From positions 1 through 64,000 of the forward strand of contig NZ_CP023676.1 in NCBI RefSeq assembly GCF_003030305.1: 64,000 nt of DNA, read 5' to 3'. The stretch comes from Cutibacterium acnes. Its GTDB lineage: Bacteria > Actinomycetota > Actinomycetes > Propionibacteriales > Propionibacteriaceae. The notes below the pieces were generated by a model. The model ran no database searches, was not told the DNA's origin, and saw only the letters and a list, made by a program, of their open reading frames with translations. The position numbers and the translations under genes were made by a program. The number at the start of each line of letters is the position of its first letter. Position 1 is the stretch's first letter. This document shows, in pieces, positions 29,055 to 37,412 of the stretch.

Positions 29055-29537
29055 TCAGATCGCCCGCCCGAACGCGGCCGTGTGGCGGATGCGGGGGCGC
29101 ATCGCCGTGGTAGTAATTTCGTAGGTACACAGCGCCGCATCGGGGAAGGCCCATGTGATTGGAGCGAGTTGTTGGTGGCTCCAGGCCACGAGATCTTTGG
29201 GGTGCTCGATGGGGCCGCGGAAGTGGAGCAGGGACACGTACCAGAGATCTCGGGGGCTGAGGATGCCTTCTCGGTAGGCGTTGGGTCCGAGCTCGTGGCC
29301 GAGCGTGTAGGTGCGGAACTCATCGGCGTCCGGGCTGGTGGGATGCAGGAGCGCAAGAACGCCGCCGGGGGTTATTAGGAGGCGCTCAAGTTTCATGAAC
29401 AAGGGCGCGTGGTGAGCACAAGCTCGGTCAAGCGCGCTCGCGCAACTGACCGCGAATGGATCTTGTGGTGGTACTGGTCGCCGGTTCTCTAGCGCCCGGA
29501 CGGTGACATGTGCACAGCCCACAGCCCCACTGTGCAA
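29055..29537 (-). CDS. Unknown protein, possibly a truncated methyltransferase
   Basis: The frame (160 residues from a TTG at 29537) stays open upstream to a stop near 29640 without a good start codon. The middle reads LFMKLERLLITPGGVLALLH, similar to the motif after the active site of class I SAM-dependent methyltransferases. The next segment (SPRDLWYVSLLHFRGPI) recalls DNA methylases carried on mobile elements. No SAM-binding glycine motif is visible in the remaining N-terminal part, so it is probably the C-terminal piece of a broken gene. Function uncertain. Confidence 0.4.
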   Translation of the reverse strand: MHSGAVGCAHVTVRALENRRPVPPQDPFAVSCASALDRACAHHAPLFMKLERLLITPGGVLALLHPTSPDADEFRTYTLGHELGPNAYREGILSPRDLWYVSLLHFRGPIEHPKDLVAWSHQQLAPITWAFPDAALCTYEITTTAMRPRIRHTAAFGRAI

Positions 29538-29748
29538 GTGGTCTGTCCCGGCGAGGTAGATAGCTTCCTGTGTTAGGCGGCCAGAACGCTCTCTGCAGGT
29601 GGTGGAGGCATCAGGACGATACTCAGCGGCCAGCGTCCCGCCCCGTCATGGACTGGCGGTTCGATGGTGTGGGCGCTGGTGGCTACCGCTCGCTCACCCT
29701 GAGTTTGCAAAGTTGTGACGTCCACGGTCTTCTGCTCTCTCGATCAGG

Positions 29749-30342
29749 CTACTTGGAACGTATCTGGACGAGTAGGCGGTGCAGGTCGACAAGGTCGTGA
29801 CATACGACGTCGGCATCCCTGCGTCCTCCGACAGCCACGACTACGGTGCCGGCGCTGCGTGCTGCCGCGAGGCCGGACGCAGAGTCCTCCACGACCAACG
29901 CTCGGGTTGGCGCGACACCGCAGGAGCGGGCTCCATGGAGGTAACCGTCGGGCGCCGGCTTGCCATGCTCGACGTCCTCGAGGGTGACCAGGAGTGGTGG
30001 GTCGATGGTGGCTGCGCCGAGTCGGGCGAGCGCGAGTCGCCGCGGCGCGTTGGTGACGACGCCCCACGGGATGCGGTGGGCGTCGAGCCAGATGAGGAGT
30101 TCCCAGCCGCCGACCGCAGGCTTTACGCTGTCGAGCTGTGTGCACTCCTGGTCTAGCTGGGCACTCACCATGCTCTGGAGGGTTTCCGGGGTGATATGGG
30201 GCAGGAAATGGGTGATGGTCGCGGCCACGTTCCGGCCATGACACCAGGCCAGGACATCAGCGGTGGGGATGCTGTTCCGTTCAGCCCAGGCCGACCAGAC
30301 GGATTCGACGGCTACGGTGGAGTCCACCAGCGTCCCGTCCAT
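29749..30342 (-). CDS. HAD-family phosphatase, N-terminus probably frameshifted
   Basis: A haloacid-dehalogenase-like sugar-phosphate phosphatase or phosphomutase. Motif I (MDGTLVDST), the cap region, motif II (VVTNAP), motif III Lys (HGKPAPDGYL) and motif IV (VVEDSASGLAAARSAG) are visible. The ATG at 30342 is the Met between the two aspartates of motif I, so the nucleophile Asp lies before it. The frame upstream (LQAVLFD) has no start codon before a stop. An ATG at 30392 with GGAG upstream starts MTRTDPRLADF in another frame; one missing base near 30357-30364 would join them. The intact length would be about 214 residues. Confidence 0.75.
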   Translation of the reverse strand: MDGTLVDSTVAVESVWSAWAERNSIPTADVLAWCHGRNVAATITHFLPHITPETLQSMVSAQLDQECTQLDSVKPAVGGWELLIWLDAHRIPWGVVTNAPRRLALARLGAATIDPPLLVTLEDVEHGKPAPDGYLHGARSCGVAPTRALVVEDSASGLAAARSAGTVVVAVGGRRDADVVCHDLVDLHRLLVQIRSK

Positions 30343-30508
30343 GTCGAAGAGGACCGCCTGAAGTCGGCCAGTCGTGGATCAGTGCGTGTCATTGTTATCT
30401 CCGTCCTGCCCGGCTAACTGGCGGCACACGCTTGCGGTGATGGCCAGGCCCTTGGTGCTGAGGACGGCCCAGATTCGCTGCCATATATGAGCCACGCCAC
30501 TAGCGTGC

Positions 30509-31267
30509 ATGATTAAATTATTTCGCCAGAAAATGATCATCAACTCTCTCGGGACCTCACCGACCTCGGTGGATACACTCGTGGAGCTCACCGGCGCCTC
30601 GCCGGCGACGATCCGCCGCGACCTCACCGACCTTGAAGGCCACGGACAGTTGCGCAAGGTACATGGCGGGGCAGTGGCGGTGAACCTGCGCGGCACGCCG
30701 ATGCCTTACTCCCTGCGGTCGGCCGAGAATGCTGAAAGCAAGACTGCCTTAGCTCAGCTGGTCTCCCGCCTCGTGACTGACGACATGTCCGTGATCATCG
30801 ACAACGGCTCGACCATGGTTGCCGTGGCGCAGGCCCTTCAGGAACGCCCCATCACGGCTTTGTGTCTCTCGTTGCGCGCCGCGCTGCCCCTGGGCGGAGG
30901 CGGCGTGGCTACCGTGAGCACGCCGGATGGAACGCTTATGCCCGAGAGCCTGCGCTACGAGGCTGCTTCATGTTTGCGTGCACTGGGTGAGTTCCGGGCT
31001 GATGTCGCCATCGTCGGCACATGTTCTGCCTCTCCTGCCATGGGTCTGACGGTCACGACGCATCAAGATGCCCAGGTGAAACGCGCCATCCTCGCGTCCT
31101 CGGCCCGGGTCGTTTTGGCTGCCACGGGTGACAAGCTCTCACGAACCTCAAGTTTTCGCTTCGGCGACATCGAGGACATCGACGATTTGGTCACCACGCG
31201 AGATGCGCCTCAGGTAACGCTTGACGCTTTCCGGGTTGCGGGAAGCAGGGTTTACGTCGCTGACTGA
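30509..31267 (+). CDS. DeoR-family transcriptional regulator
   Basis: A 252-residue repressor-type protein with an N-terminal winged HTH (TSVDTLVELTGASPATIRRDLTDLE around residues 18-42, then GQLRKVHGGAV) and a DeoR sensor domain (SVIIDNGSTMVAVAQAL, and near the end KLSRTSSFRFGDIEDIDDLV). It is divergent from the HAD phosphatase gene, which it may control; its effector is probably a sugar phosphate, by family. An ATG at 30533 is an alternative start. It lies in the accessory region. Confidence 0.85.
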   Translation: MIKLFRQKMIINSLGTSPTSVDTLVELTGASPATIRRDLTDLEGHGQLRKVHGGAVAVNLRGTPMPYSLRSAENAESKTALAQLVSRLVTDDMSVIIDNGSTMVAVAQALQERPITALCLSLRAALPLGGGGVATVSTPDGTLMPESLRYEAASCLRALGEFRADVAIVGTCSASPAMGLTVTTHQDAQVKRAILASSARVVLAATGDKLSRTSSFRFGDIEDIDDLVTTRDAPQVTLDAFRVAGSRVYVAD

Positions 31268-31486
31268 CTAGCTCCGAGGAACGCACGACTCTCGGCTACC
31301 TAGAGAATCTCTTGCAGGATCCGGCGGCCATGTTGAGTCTTAGGTGCCCAAGACCGTCGCCTCCTATTCGGCTGCCCACTTCGGGGGGGGGGTGAGGCTT
31401 TCATTTTGTTTGCGCGATCCTGGGCACTTCCGGATCGGTAGAGGCTCAAGAGAGGAATGTGCCACCCGAAGTAGCTATGCCTTCCT
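31268..31486. other. Non-coding stretch before the IS110 remnant
   Basis: About 220 bp with no supported gene. It includes a run of nine G at 31384-31392. Together with the transposase remnant and the flanking 31661-31886 it forms a roughly 620-bp stretch lacking an intact gene. Confidence 0.35.
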
Positions 31487-31720
31487 ATGCTCACCATCAA
31501 CGCCGAACGCAGGAGGGCAAGGATCAGTACCACTCTAGGTCCGGTCATGATCGGGATGGATCCCCACACACGCAGCATCACGATCGATGTCATGGATGGT
31601 CAGGAGACCGCAATCGCGGGCGGCCGGGTTACTACCGTCGCGCCCAGACCACCTTCGTGATTGAGGGGGTATCGATTGTTCAATCGTGTCCTGTTGGGGC
31701 GGGGAAACTTTTGTGGAGGC
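31487..31720 (+). pseudogene. IS110-type transposase remnant
   Basis: A 57-codon frame at 31487-31660 contains LGPVMIGMDPHTRSITIDVM followed by DGQETAIAGGR, matching the N-terminus of IS110-family (DEDD) transposases (IGMDPHKxSxTxxVxD, first catalytic Asp). After a stop, a different frame continues with QTTFVIEGVSIVQ, matching the next conserved segment (RTxAVEGxxGxG). The remaining 300 or so residues are absent. Neither IS end is recognisable. This is a dead fragment. Confidence 0.65.
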
Positions 31721-31886
31721 CGGGGGCACCTTTTCGTTCTCGAGTAGGTCATGCTGCTAGAAGGTTAATAGAGAGTATGACTCTCAAAGAGAGTGTTCCT
31801 ATTCACCGTGTGAGGAGATGTGAGGTACTTGTGATCGTGCAGGTGATATTCGAGTTCCCTGATTTATATCTGTGTTTGTGATGGGT

Positions 31887-32624
31887 TCACCAGGGTCGGA
31901 TTTTTTGTTCGTTTGGGGTGGCGTGGATGTGTTGTGGTGGTTGGCCTTGGAGGAGGGTGATGAGGTCGAATAGCCAGCCTAGCGCTGTGATGTCGTCGGG
32001 CATGTGCCAGGTGAGGGTTTCTTGGTGGGCTTGGGGTGTGTGTCCTAGCCAGGGGTATTCGAAGTCTGGTGGGAACCAGCGGTTGATGGTGTTTTGTGCT
32101 AGGTGAGGGTCGAGGTCGGGGTTGGTGGTGGCGGTGGTGTGCCAGGTGTGGGTGAGGTGAGGAGACATCCATCGGCAGACCTCGCGGCTGAGAGTACCGA
32201 TCATATGTATGTGGTCCTCGGGGTCTGGGTTGAGGAGATCCCAGTCGCGGGGGTCGAAATAGACGCATTCGACGTCGATGCTTTGGGGGGTGGATAACCC
32301 TATGAGTCGGAGGGCGTCGGCGAGGACGAGCATGATTTTCATGCCGGGTCGTCCGAGGATGTGGCGTTCAGGATTGCAGTCTAGGCGTAGGGTGAGGTAT
32401 TCGGGTTGGCTGGTGTCGGATACGACTACTCCGATGGGTCTTTCTATGAGGTATTCCCGGTTTTCTAGTGGGGGTGGGTCGAAGTAGCCGTGGGATTCGG
32501 CTGATTCCATGAGGATGCGTAGTTCATCGGTGTCGGTGAATGCTCCGATGTCGTTGGGTGCGAGGTGGAGCGTTGTGCTGATGGCTACGGTGCCGATGAT
32601 GCATGGGCGTTGTTCTTTTACCAT
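31887..32624 (-). CDS. Unknown protein with unusual composition
   Basis: A 245-residue soluble protein of no family I recognise. It starts at 32624 within the last codons of the preceding secreted-protein gene (7-bp overlap), so the two form an operon. The coding strand is A/C-rich, giving a His/Pro/Thr-rich C-terminal half (HLTHTWHTTATTNPDLDPHL). Codon choice differs from the neighbouring core genes, which suggests horizontal acquisition. It has no signal peptide or membrane helix. It might be a cytoplasmic partner of the secreted protein; this is a guess from gene order. Confidence 0.65.
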   Translation of the reverse strand: MVKEQRPCIIGTVAISTTLHLAPNDIGAFTDTDELRILMESAESHGYFDPPPLENREYLIERPIGVVVSDTSQPEYLTLRLDCNPERHILGRPGMKIMLVLADALRLIGLSTPQSIDVECVYFDPRDWDLLNPDPEDHIHMIGTLSREVCRWMSPHLTHTWHTTATTNPDLDPHLAQNTINRWFPPDFEYPWLGHTPQAHQETLTWHMPDDITALGWLFDLITLLQGQPPQHIHATPNEQKIRPW

Positions 32625-33142
32625 GGTTGACAGTTTAACTTTCTGTCTTGCGAGTTGGGTCGATTGGATGTGTCGATGGCGTCAATGATGTCTACATCAA
32701 CTTGTCCGTGATACCAAGTAGGTTTGTGGCTACGACAGGATACTGATCCTGAGGCTCGTTTGCCGCCGCCTCCCCCGGCATAGACAGTCACCGGATTCTT
32801 CTTGGTAGGAATCTTGTTCACTTGGACCCACTGCGACCCTTTTTTGGCCCACAGATAAACCGTAACTCGGGCCTTCATTCCGCTGAAGTTGTTATACGTA
32901 TCTAGCCACCATCCATGGACATTGACACTTCCAGCATGACTGGATGAATAGTGAGGATCGTCTATTTTAGATATGAAGGGAGCGGCTTTGGATGCGACTT
33001 TGGCGGAACCCTGTTCGGGTCTTAAGTCGCTATTGCCGCTAGCAGTGGGGGATGGAGATGTGGTTGGGGAGGCGGATGCGGTAGCAGGCACTGCTAAGGC
33101 AAGTGTCAGGGCCAGCAGGGCTACAGCGGGTTTTTGATACAT
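32618..33142 (-). CDS. Small secreted protein of unknown function
   Basis: A 174-residue protein with a clear signal peptide (MYQKPAVALLALTLALAVPA, cleavage after ASA), then a Ser/Thr/Pro linker (SPTTSPSPTASGNSD) and a basic globular part with a Gly-rich turn (YAGGGGGKRASGS). Two cysteines (SCRSH and LNCQPW) could form a disulphide. No lipobox is present. Overlaps the following gene. Family unknown. Confidence 0.65.
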   Translation of the reverse strand: MYQKPAVALLALTLALAVPATASASPTTSPSPTASGNSDLRPEQGSAKVASKAAPFISKIDDPHYSSSHAGSVNVHGWWLDTYNNFSGMKARVTVYLWAKKGSQWVQVNKIPTKKNPVTVYAGGGGGKRASGSVSCRSHKPTWYHGQVDVDIIDAIDTSNRPNSQDRKLNCQPW

Positions 33143-33290
33143 AAATAACTCGTATCACCCGAGGGGGTCAGCCGAAGGATCGGAGTCAAGTACAGCGTGG
33201 CTGGTCCGTGCCAGATGTAGTAGAGCATCGCGACGACGACTGTCGGGGGAGTGTGAAAGAGTTCTAGCGAACGTTGAATGGGAGGATGAC

Positions 33291-34349
33291 GTGAGTCAGG
33301 ACCGACGCGATGTTGTTCGAGGACTACCGCTCTACAAGCAAGGGGCAAGTCACGGCGAGAACGCTGTGAAGCTGTCATCCAACGAGAACCCTTTCGAACC
33401 ACTGCCGAGTGTGGTCGAGGCCGTCACCCGCACACTGCCGAGGTTCAACCGTTACCCATTAATGAGTGCCGAGGAAGTACGCTCGACCATCGCCGGTCAC
33501 TTCGGCGTCGACGTGAGCCAGGTGGCGGTGGGGGCTGGATCGACGGAGGTAGCCAGTCAGCTCATGCATGCCTTGGCTGGTGCCGGTGACGAGATCATCT
33601 TTCCGTGGCGGTCCTTCGAGGCCTACCCGATCCTCACCAAAGTTGCCGGGGCCACTCCGATCCCGGTGCCGCTGACCGTCGACTTGCGTCACGACCTTGA
33701 CGCTATGGCTGACGCGATCACCGACCGTACCCGCGTGATCTTCCTATGTACCCCCAACAACCCGACTGGAACCGTCCTGCACACCGATGAGGTGGTGGAG
33801 TTCTTAGCGAGGGTGCCGGAGAACGTGGTCGTCGTCATGGACGAGGCTTACTGCCACTTCAACCGGGACGATGCCGCTGTGGATGGGCTCACTCTTCTCG
33901 AAGATCACCCCAACGTCGTCGTGCTGCGGACCTTCTCCAAGGCCTACGGGCTGGCCGGGCTGCGTATTGGTTTCGCCATCTCCACCCCCGAGATCAGCGA
34001 CGACCTGCGACGTGTCGCCACTCCCTTCACGGTGACCACCCTGGCCCAGCAGGCCGCGATCGCTTCCTTGGCAGCCGAGGACGAGCTCAACGAGAGGGTT
34101 AACCGGATCGTCGCCGAGCGCACCCGGGTCTTTGACGAACTGACCCGCCAGGGCTGGAAGATCGTGCCGTCCCAGGCGAACTTCCTGTGGTTGGCCACGG
34201 GTGACGACACCGATCGGATCGACGAGGTGATGGTTTCCCACGGCGTTTTCGCACGCTGCTGGAGCGAGGAGGGGATTCGTCTGTCGATCGGGTTGGACGC
34301 GGAGAATGACCGAGCAATCGAGGCGCTATCCCAGGCCGTCAAGGGCTGA
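33291..34349 (+). CDS. Histidinol-phosphate / aromatic aminotransferase
   Basis: A PLP-dependent class II aminotransferase of the HisC type, 352 residues. It makes histidinol phosphate or, in some actinobacterial paralogues, phenylalanine/tyrosine. The PLP lysine is in TFSKAYGLAGLRIG near residue 216. LSSNENPFEP at the N-terminus, TPNNPTGTVL and VVMDEAYCHF are typical. The GTG at 33291 follows GGGAGGA. It stands alone, not in a his operon, so the aromatic role (pat) is as likely as hisC. Confidence 0.88.
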   Translation: MSQDRRDVVRGLPLYKQGASHGENAVKLSSNENPFEPLPSVVEAVTRTLPRFNRYPLMSAEEVRSTIAGHFGVDVSQVAVGAGSTEVASQLMHALAGAGDEIIFPWRSFEAYPILTKVAGATPIPVPLTVDLRHDLDAMADAITDRTRVIFLCTPNNPTGTVLHTDEVVEFLARVPENVVVVMDEAYCHFNRDDAAVDGLTLLEDHPNVVVLRTFSKAYGLAGLRIGFAISTPEISDDLRRVATPFTVTTLAQQAAIASLAAEDELNERVNRIVAERTRVFDELTRQGWKIVPSQANFLWLATGDDTDRIDEVMVSHGVFARCWSEEGIRLSIGLDAENDRAIEALSQAVKG

Positions 34350-34352
34350 GGC

Positions 34353-35230
34353 TCAGACCCCCAGGAAGTCCCGCCACTGCGGCAGCTCAGCGTTCACCTG
34401 GGCCATCCCAAGAGCGTAGGCCTGACGTAGCTTTGTGACGTTTCTTTCCTTATTGGTTACGGGCATGACGCGTGGATAGAAGACGTAAGCTTTCCCGTCT
34501 GACTCGAGGTCGCGCAGCAACTCACGGGTAGCGTTGTACTTGGCTGGTCGTGCGATGGCTGCCTCGGCGACGCTAGGACGGCGTCGGAACAACTGTCGAA
34601 GCGCCTGAGGGCGTTTGACCTCATTTTTGACGTAGCCGCGAGGCCGGGTACAGACGACGAAGAACCGGTCGTAGCCGTCGAGTTGAGCGCCGTCGATAGG
34701 AATGCCACCTGTGTCCCCAAGGCTCCGTCGACGTACTCGACGCCCTCGATGGTTACCGGCGGCATGAATCCGGGCATGGTTGAGGAGGCTCGTATCCGCG
34801 CCATGAGGTCGTCCATTGTTTTCATATCCTCGCGAGTGAACCATTCCTGCTCGCCGTCGCTGGTACGGGTCGCGCCGATGCGGAAAGCCTGACTTGACGC
34901 GCAGAAGGTGAGGAAATCAAAGGGGAGGGCTTGATGGGGCTCGGCGGTTCGCTGGTAGATGTACTCGCCGTCAAAATATCCACGCCCTGCCAGCCAGGTA
35001 CCGAGGTTGCCGAATCGGGGGTCCGCAGCGAAGTCAGTGAAGCTGAGACGGGTACGTTCAGGATCGCGGGAGATGTAGTTTGCGGTGAGGCTGGACCCAG
35101 CGGAGATACCGGAAACGTGCGGGAACTTCCAGCCTAGCCCGAGCATCTTGACGATGACGGCGCTGGTGTAGGCGGCACGCATGCCACCTCCCTCGAGGAC
35201 CAGAGCTGTACCGTCTATAGAAGTCGTCAT
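34353..35230 (-). pseudogene. Patatin-like phospholipase, frameshifted
   Basis: From the ATG at 35230 (MTTSIDGTALVLEGGGMRAA) the frame has the patatin oxyanion loop GGGMR, the nucleophile elbow GISAGSS and the catalytic Asp in YVDGALG. After ALG the frame goes wrong, and the proper continuation (GGIPIDGAQLDGYDRFFVVC, ending in LPQWRDFLGV) is in another frame down to 34353. The break is at a run of four C on the plus strand (34715-34718); five would restore the frame. The intact length would be about 293 residues. Slippage, a sequencing error or a real pseudogene are all possible. Confidence 0.82.
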
Positions 35231-35281
35231 AGGTCCAGCCTGCCACGTGGTGAGTTGTCTTGGGCAGGCAATAATAGGGGC

Positions 35282-35848
35282 GTGACTCGACCGCGCGACG
35301 TTCCCCCTTGTGACGGCCCTGCACAGGTCAGGAAGGTTGAGGTCTGTCCCCTCGTCGAGGAAGACCTGGAATGGTTGTGGCACTGGAACGTTGAGGTCGT
35401 CGACCCCCAGTGGAAACAGTGGGATGGTCCCTATTTTGGGCCCGACGACGATCGTAGTTTTGCGGAGTTTGCCGAGGAGTGGCGTTCGGGGCTGATGAGC
35501 GGTCACCGTGCCGTCGTCACTGTGGACGGGCAGCGGGCTGGGTTCGTCTCCCGGTTCGAGGAGCCGCCAACTGGAGGAGGCTGGTGGGAGGTCGGGATTG
35601 TCGTGTTTCGGCCGACCTTATGGGGACGCGGTGTAGGGCGTCGAGCGCTGCGGTTGTGGACCGAAGCAACCTTTGCTACCACCGACGCTCAGGTGGTGAC
35701 TCTGACTACGTGGAGCGGCAATGGCAGAATGATCCATTGTGCTGGTGCTGTGGGATACCGAGAATGTGGCAGAATTCCGCAGGCACGATCGTGGCAGGGG
35801 CGTCGCTGGGATTTGGTGACAATGGCTCTGCTGCGTGACGACTTGTGA
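35282..35848 (+). CDS. GNAT-family N-acetyltransferase
   Basis: A 188-residue acetyltransferase that would move an acetyl group from acetyl-CoA to an unknown amine. The acetyl-CoA motif is seen as VFRPTLWGRGVGRRALRLW near residues 108-126, followed by VVTLTTWSGNGRMIHCAGAV and VGYRECGRIPQA, the usual last strands. The GTG at 35282 is chosen because it precedes the first charged segment; a TTG at 35255 is also possible. Substrate unknown. It ends 13 bp before the lipoprotein gene. Confidence 0.8.
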   Translation: MTRPRDVPPCDGPAQVRKVEVCPLVEEDLEWLWHWNVEVVDPQWKQWDGPYFGPDDDRSFAEFAEEWRSGLMSGHRAVVTVDGQRAGFVSRFEEPPTGGGWWEVGIVVFRPTLWGRGVGRRALRLWTEATFATTDAQVVTLTTWSGNGRMIHCAGAVGYRECGRIPQARSWQGRRWDLVTMALLRDDL

Positions 35849-35861
35849 CGGAGGTGAGGAT

Positions 35862-36521
35862 ATGCGCCGCGGCGTGGTCACGAGTGTCTTACTGGCCTGC
35901 ACCCTGGTATCGGGGTGCAGCACTCTCAAACCTCTGACTGAGCCACAACCAACCCCGACGGTTTCGGCAAGTAAAGTCCCGCAGGGCATTGACGCGCACC
36001 CGGCCTGGGCTGTTCCAGTGGCGCGATCAGGAAAGAAGCTGGGGCACTTTGGTGATGACCGTATTCGCATTGAAGTGGACCAAGCGGCAATAGCGAAGGC
36101 TCCCGAAGATTCCATCATGGTGAATCCGCAAGATGGCACTCCGGTGGTGAGCAAGGGCTCGTCAATTGTGTTGGTGCGCTACATCGTCACCAATGTGTCA
36201 AAGGCGCCAATCAATCTGGGTTTGGGGACGGTGACGATCACCGCACGCTACCCGGACTGGACTTGGCGTCAACCGTTGGTGTCAGTGCTGGCCCCCCGGG
36301 CTGATGCGGCTCACAAAATCGTGACGACCCCATTCGCCCCCGGGACCGCGCGGCCGCCGTACGTGCTGGGGCTGGGGGAATCCTTCATGGTCGGGGCGAA
36401 CTATCCCTACGAGACCGCTGAGCAGCTCGATGTGACGGCCACCGTTGTGGTGTGTGACACTGCCGGGGCGGTGGATCCCGGGTTGGGGTGGACGATTACT
36501 GGCAAGGTTCATCTGGCGTAG
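35862..36521 (+). CDS. Lipoprotein of unknown function
   Basis: The start at 35862 follows GGAGGTGAGG and gives MRRGVVTSVLLACTLVSGC, a lipoprotein signal with lipobox VSGC and Cys19. The mature part (about 200 residues) has a Pro/Thr linker and then a beta-rich domain (IVLVRYIVTNVSKAPINLGL, later DVTATVVVCDTAG) resembling DUF4352-like or immunoglobulin-like secreted domains. No enzyme motif. Exported and membrane-anchored, by inference. Confidence 0.8.
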   Translation: MRRGVVTSVLLACTLVSGCSTLKPLTEPQPTPTVSASKVPQGIDAHPAWAVPVARSGKKLGHFGDDRIRIEVDQAAIAKAPEDSIMVNPQDGTPVVSKGSSIVLVRYIVTNVSKAPINLGLGTVTITARYPDWTWRQPLVSVLAPRADAAHKIVTTPFAPGTARPPYVLGLGESFMVGANYPYETAEQLDVTATVVVCDTAGAVDPGLGWTITGKVHLA

Positions 36522-36627
36522 CGGGGTCGAGATTCGGGCGGCCATATCGTGCGAGGAGCGATGGCCCCGAATATCATCCGCCTGATGCCTATCACGGGCG
36601 GGTCCTGAGCATGTCGAGATACCGCCA

Positions 36628-36719
36628 TTATCCCCAGCGTTGTCCACAGGATTTGCGGGTAGCTGTGGACAGCATGCTGTGTGCGCGTGGCACCTGACAC
36701 CCCGATTTCGGTGTCCACA
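36628..36719. promoter_or_regulatory. Cluster of DnaA-box-like 9-mers upstream of the Tad operon
   Basis: Four close matches to the DnaA box lie in 92 bp: TTATCCCCA (36628-36636), TTGTCCACA (36640-36648, perfect for the high-GC form), TGTGGACAG (36664-36672, reverse) and GTGTCCACA (36711-36719). The region is non-coding and immediately precedes the first Tad gene, so it coincides with the expected promoter. DnaA binding is inferred from the motif only. Confidence 0.55.
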
Positions 36720-36773
36720 GATCTTCTGTGCGTCTCTTGCCGCTGATTTCAGCTGACGCATAGTTTCGCGGCC

Positions 36774-37412
36774 ATGTCCGTGACGACTACTCCGATATCT
36801 GCTCGCGCAACGACGCCATCTCCCCGGCTTCGACGCTCGCCGCGCCTCATCGTCATAGGGGTGCTATGTGCATGCCTAGGCGGCCTGGGGGGAGCTGTTG
36901 CCTGGCACCGCGCCTCTCATGCCGACCAAGTTCTTGTCATGACGCGAGCTGTAGGGCAGGGAGATATCGTCCGCAATGCCGATATTGGGCTGACTTCAGT
37001 GGCCGTCGATCGGGCCGTCGCAACGATCCCAGCTTCCCAACTCGACAAAATCGTTGGTCGTCATGCTCTGGTCGACCTATCACCAGGACAACTTCTCGGG
37101 TCTCACTCGGTGGGAGAACTACGGGTGGCACCAGGGCGCGCACGGATAGGTCTCAAACTTGCTGCTGGACGCCTACCCACCGTCTCCCTACCCGCTGGCG
37201 CCCGCGTCACCGTGATAGAAACCAGCCCCGACAAGGACACGGGGACTGTTTCTAATCTGTCAACGGCCGACGCTGTGGTCGTCGCGGCACCCAAGGCGAC
37301 GAATGATCATGGAAGCTGGTTGGTCGATGTCGAGGTCGATTCCGGCAATGCTGCCCGACTAGCCGACCTCGCTTCCCTGGACCGCATCGCCCTGGTCGAA
37401 AGGGGTCAGTGA
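36774..37412 (+). CDS. SAF-domain pilus assembly protein, CpaB-like
   Basis: First gene of the Tad operon, 212 residues. One membrane helix near residues 25-45 (LIVIGVLCACLGGLGGAVAW) is followed by an SAF domain (MTRAVGQGDIVRNADIGLT near residue 58), as in CpaB/RcpC proteins of Flp pilus systems. The C-terminal part is predicted to be extracellular. CpaB proteins support assembly of the pilus through the envelope; in this monoderm organism the exact role is unclear. Its stop shares one base with the next start. Confidence 0.85.
   Translation: MSVTTTPISARATTPSPRLRRSPRLIVIGVLCACLGGLGGAVAWHRASHADQVLVMTRAVGQGDIVRNADIGLTSVAVDRAVATIPASQLDKIVGRHALVDLSPGQLLGSHSVGELRVAPGRARIGLKLAAGRLPTVSLPAGARVTVIETSPDKDTGTVSNLSTADAVVVAAPKATNDHGSWLVDVEVDSGNAARLADLASLDRIALVERGQ

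Noticed and set aside
32102-32300. G/T-rich plus-strand tract that looks like simple repeats
   Set aside because: It is the complement of A/C-rich codons in a real minus-strand gene, not a tandem repeat or CRISPR.
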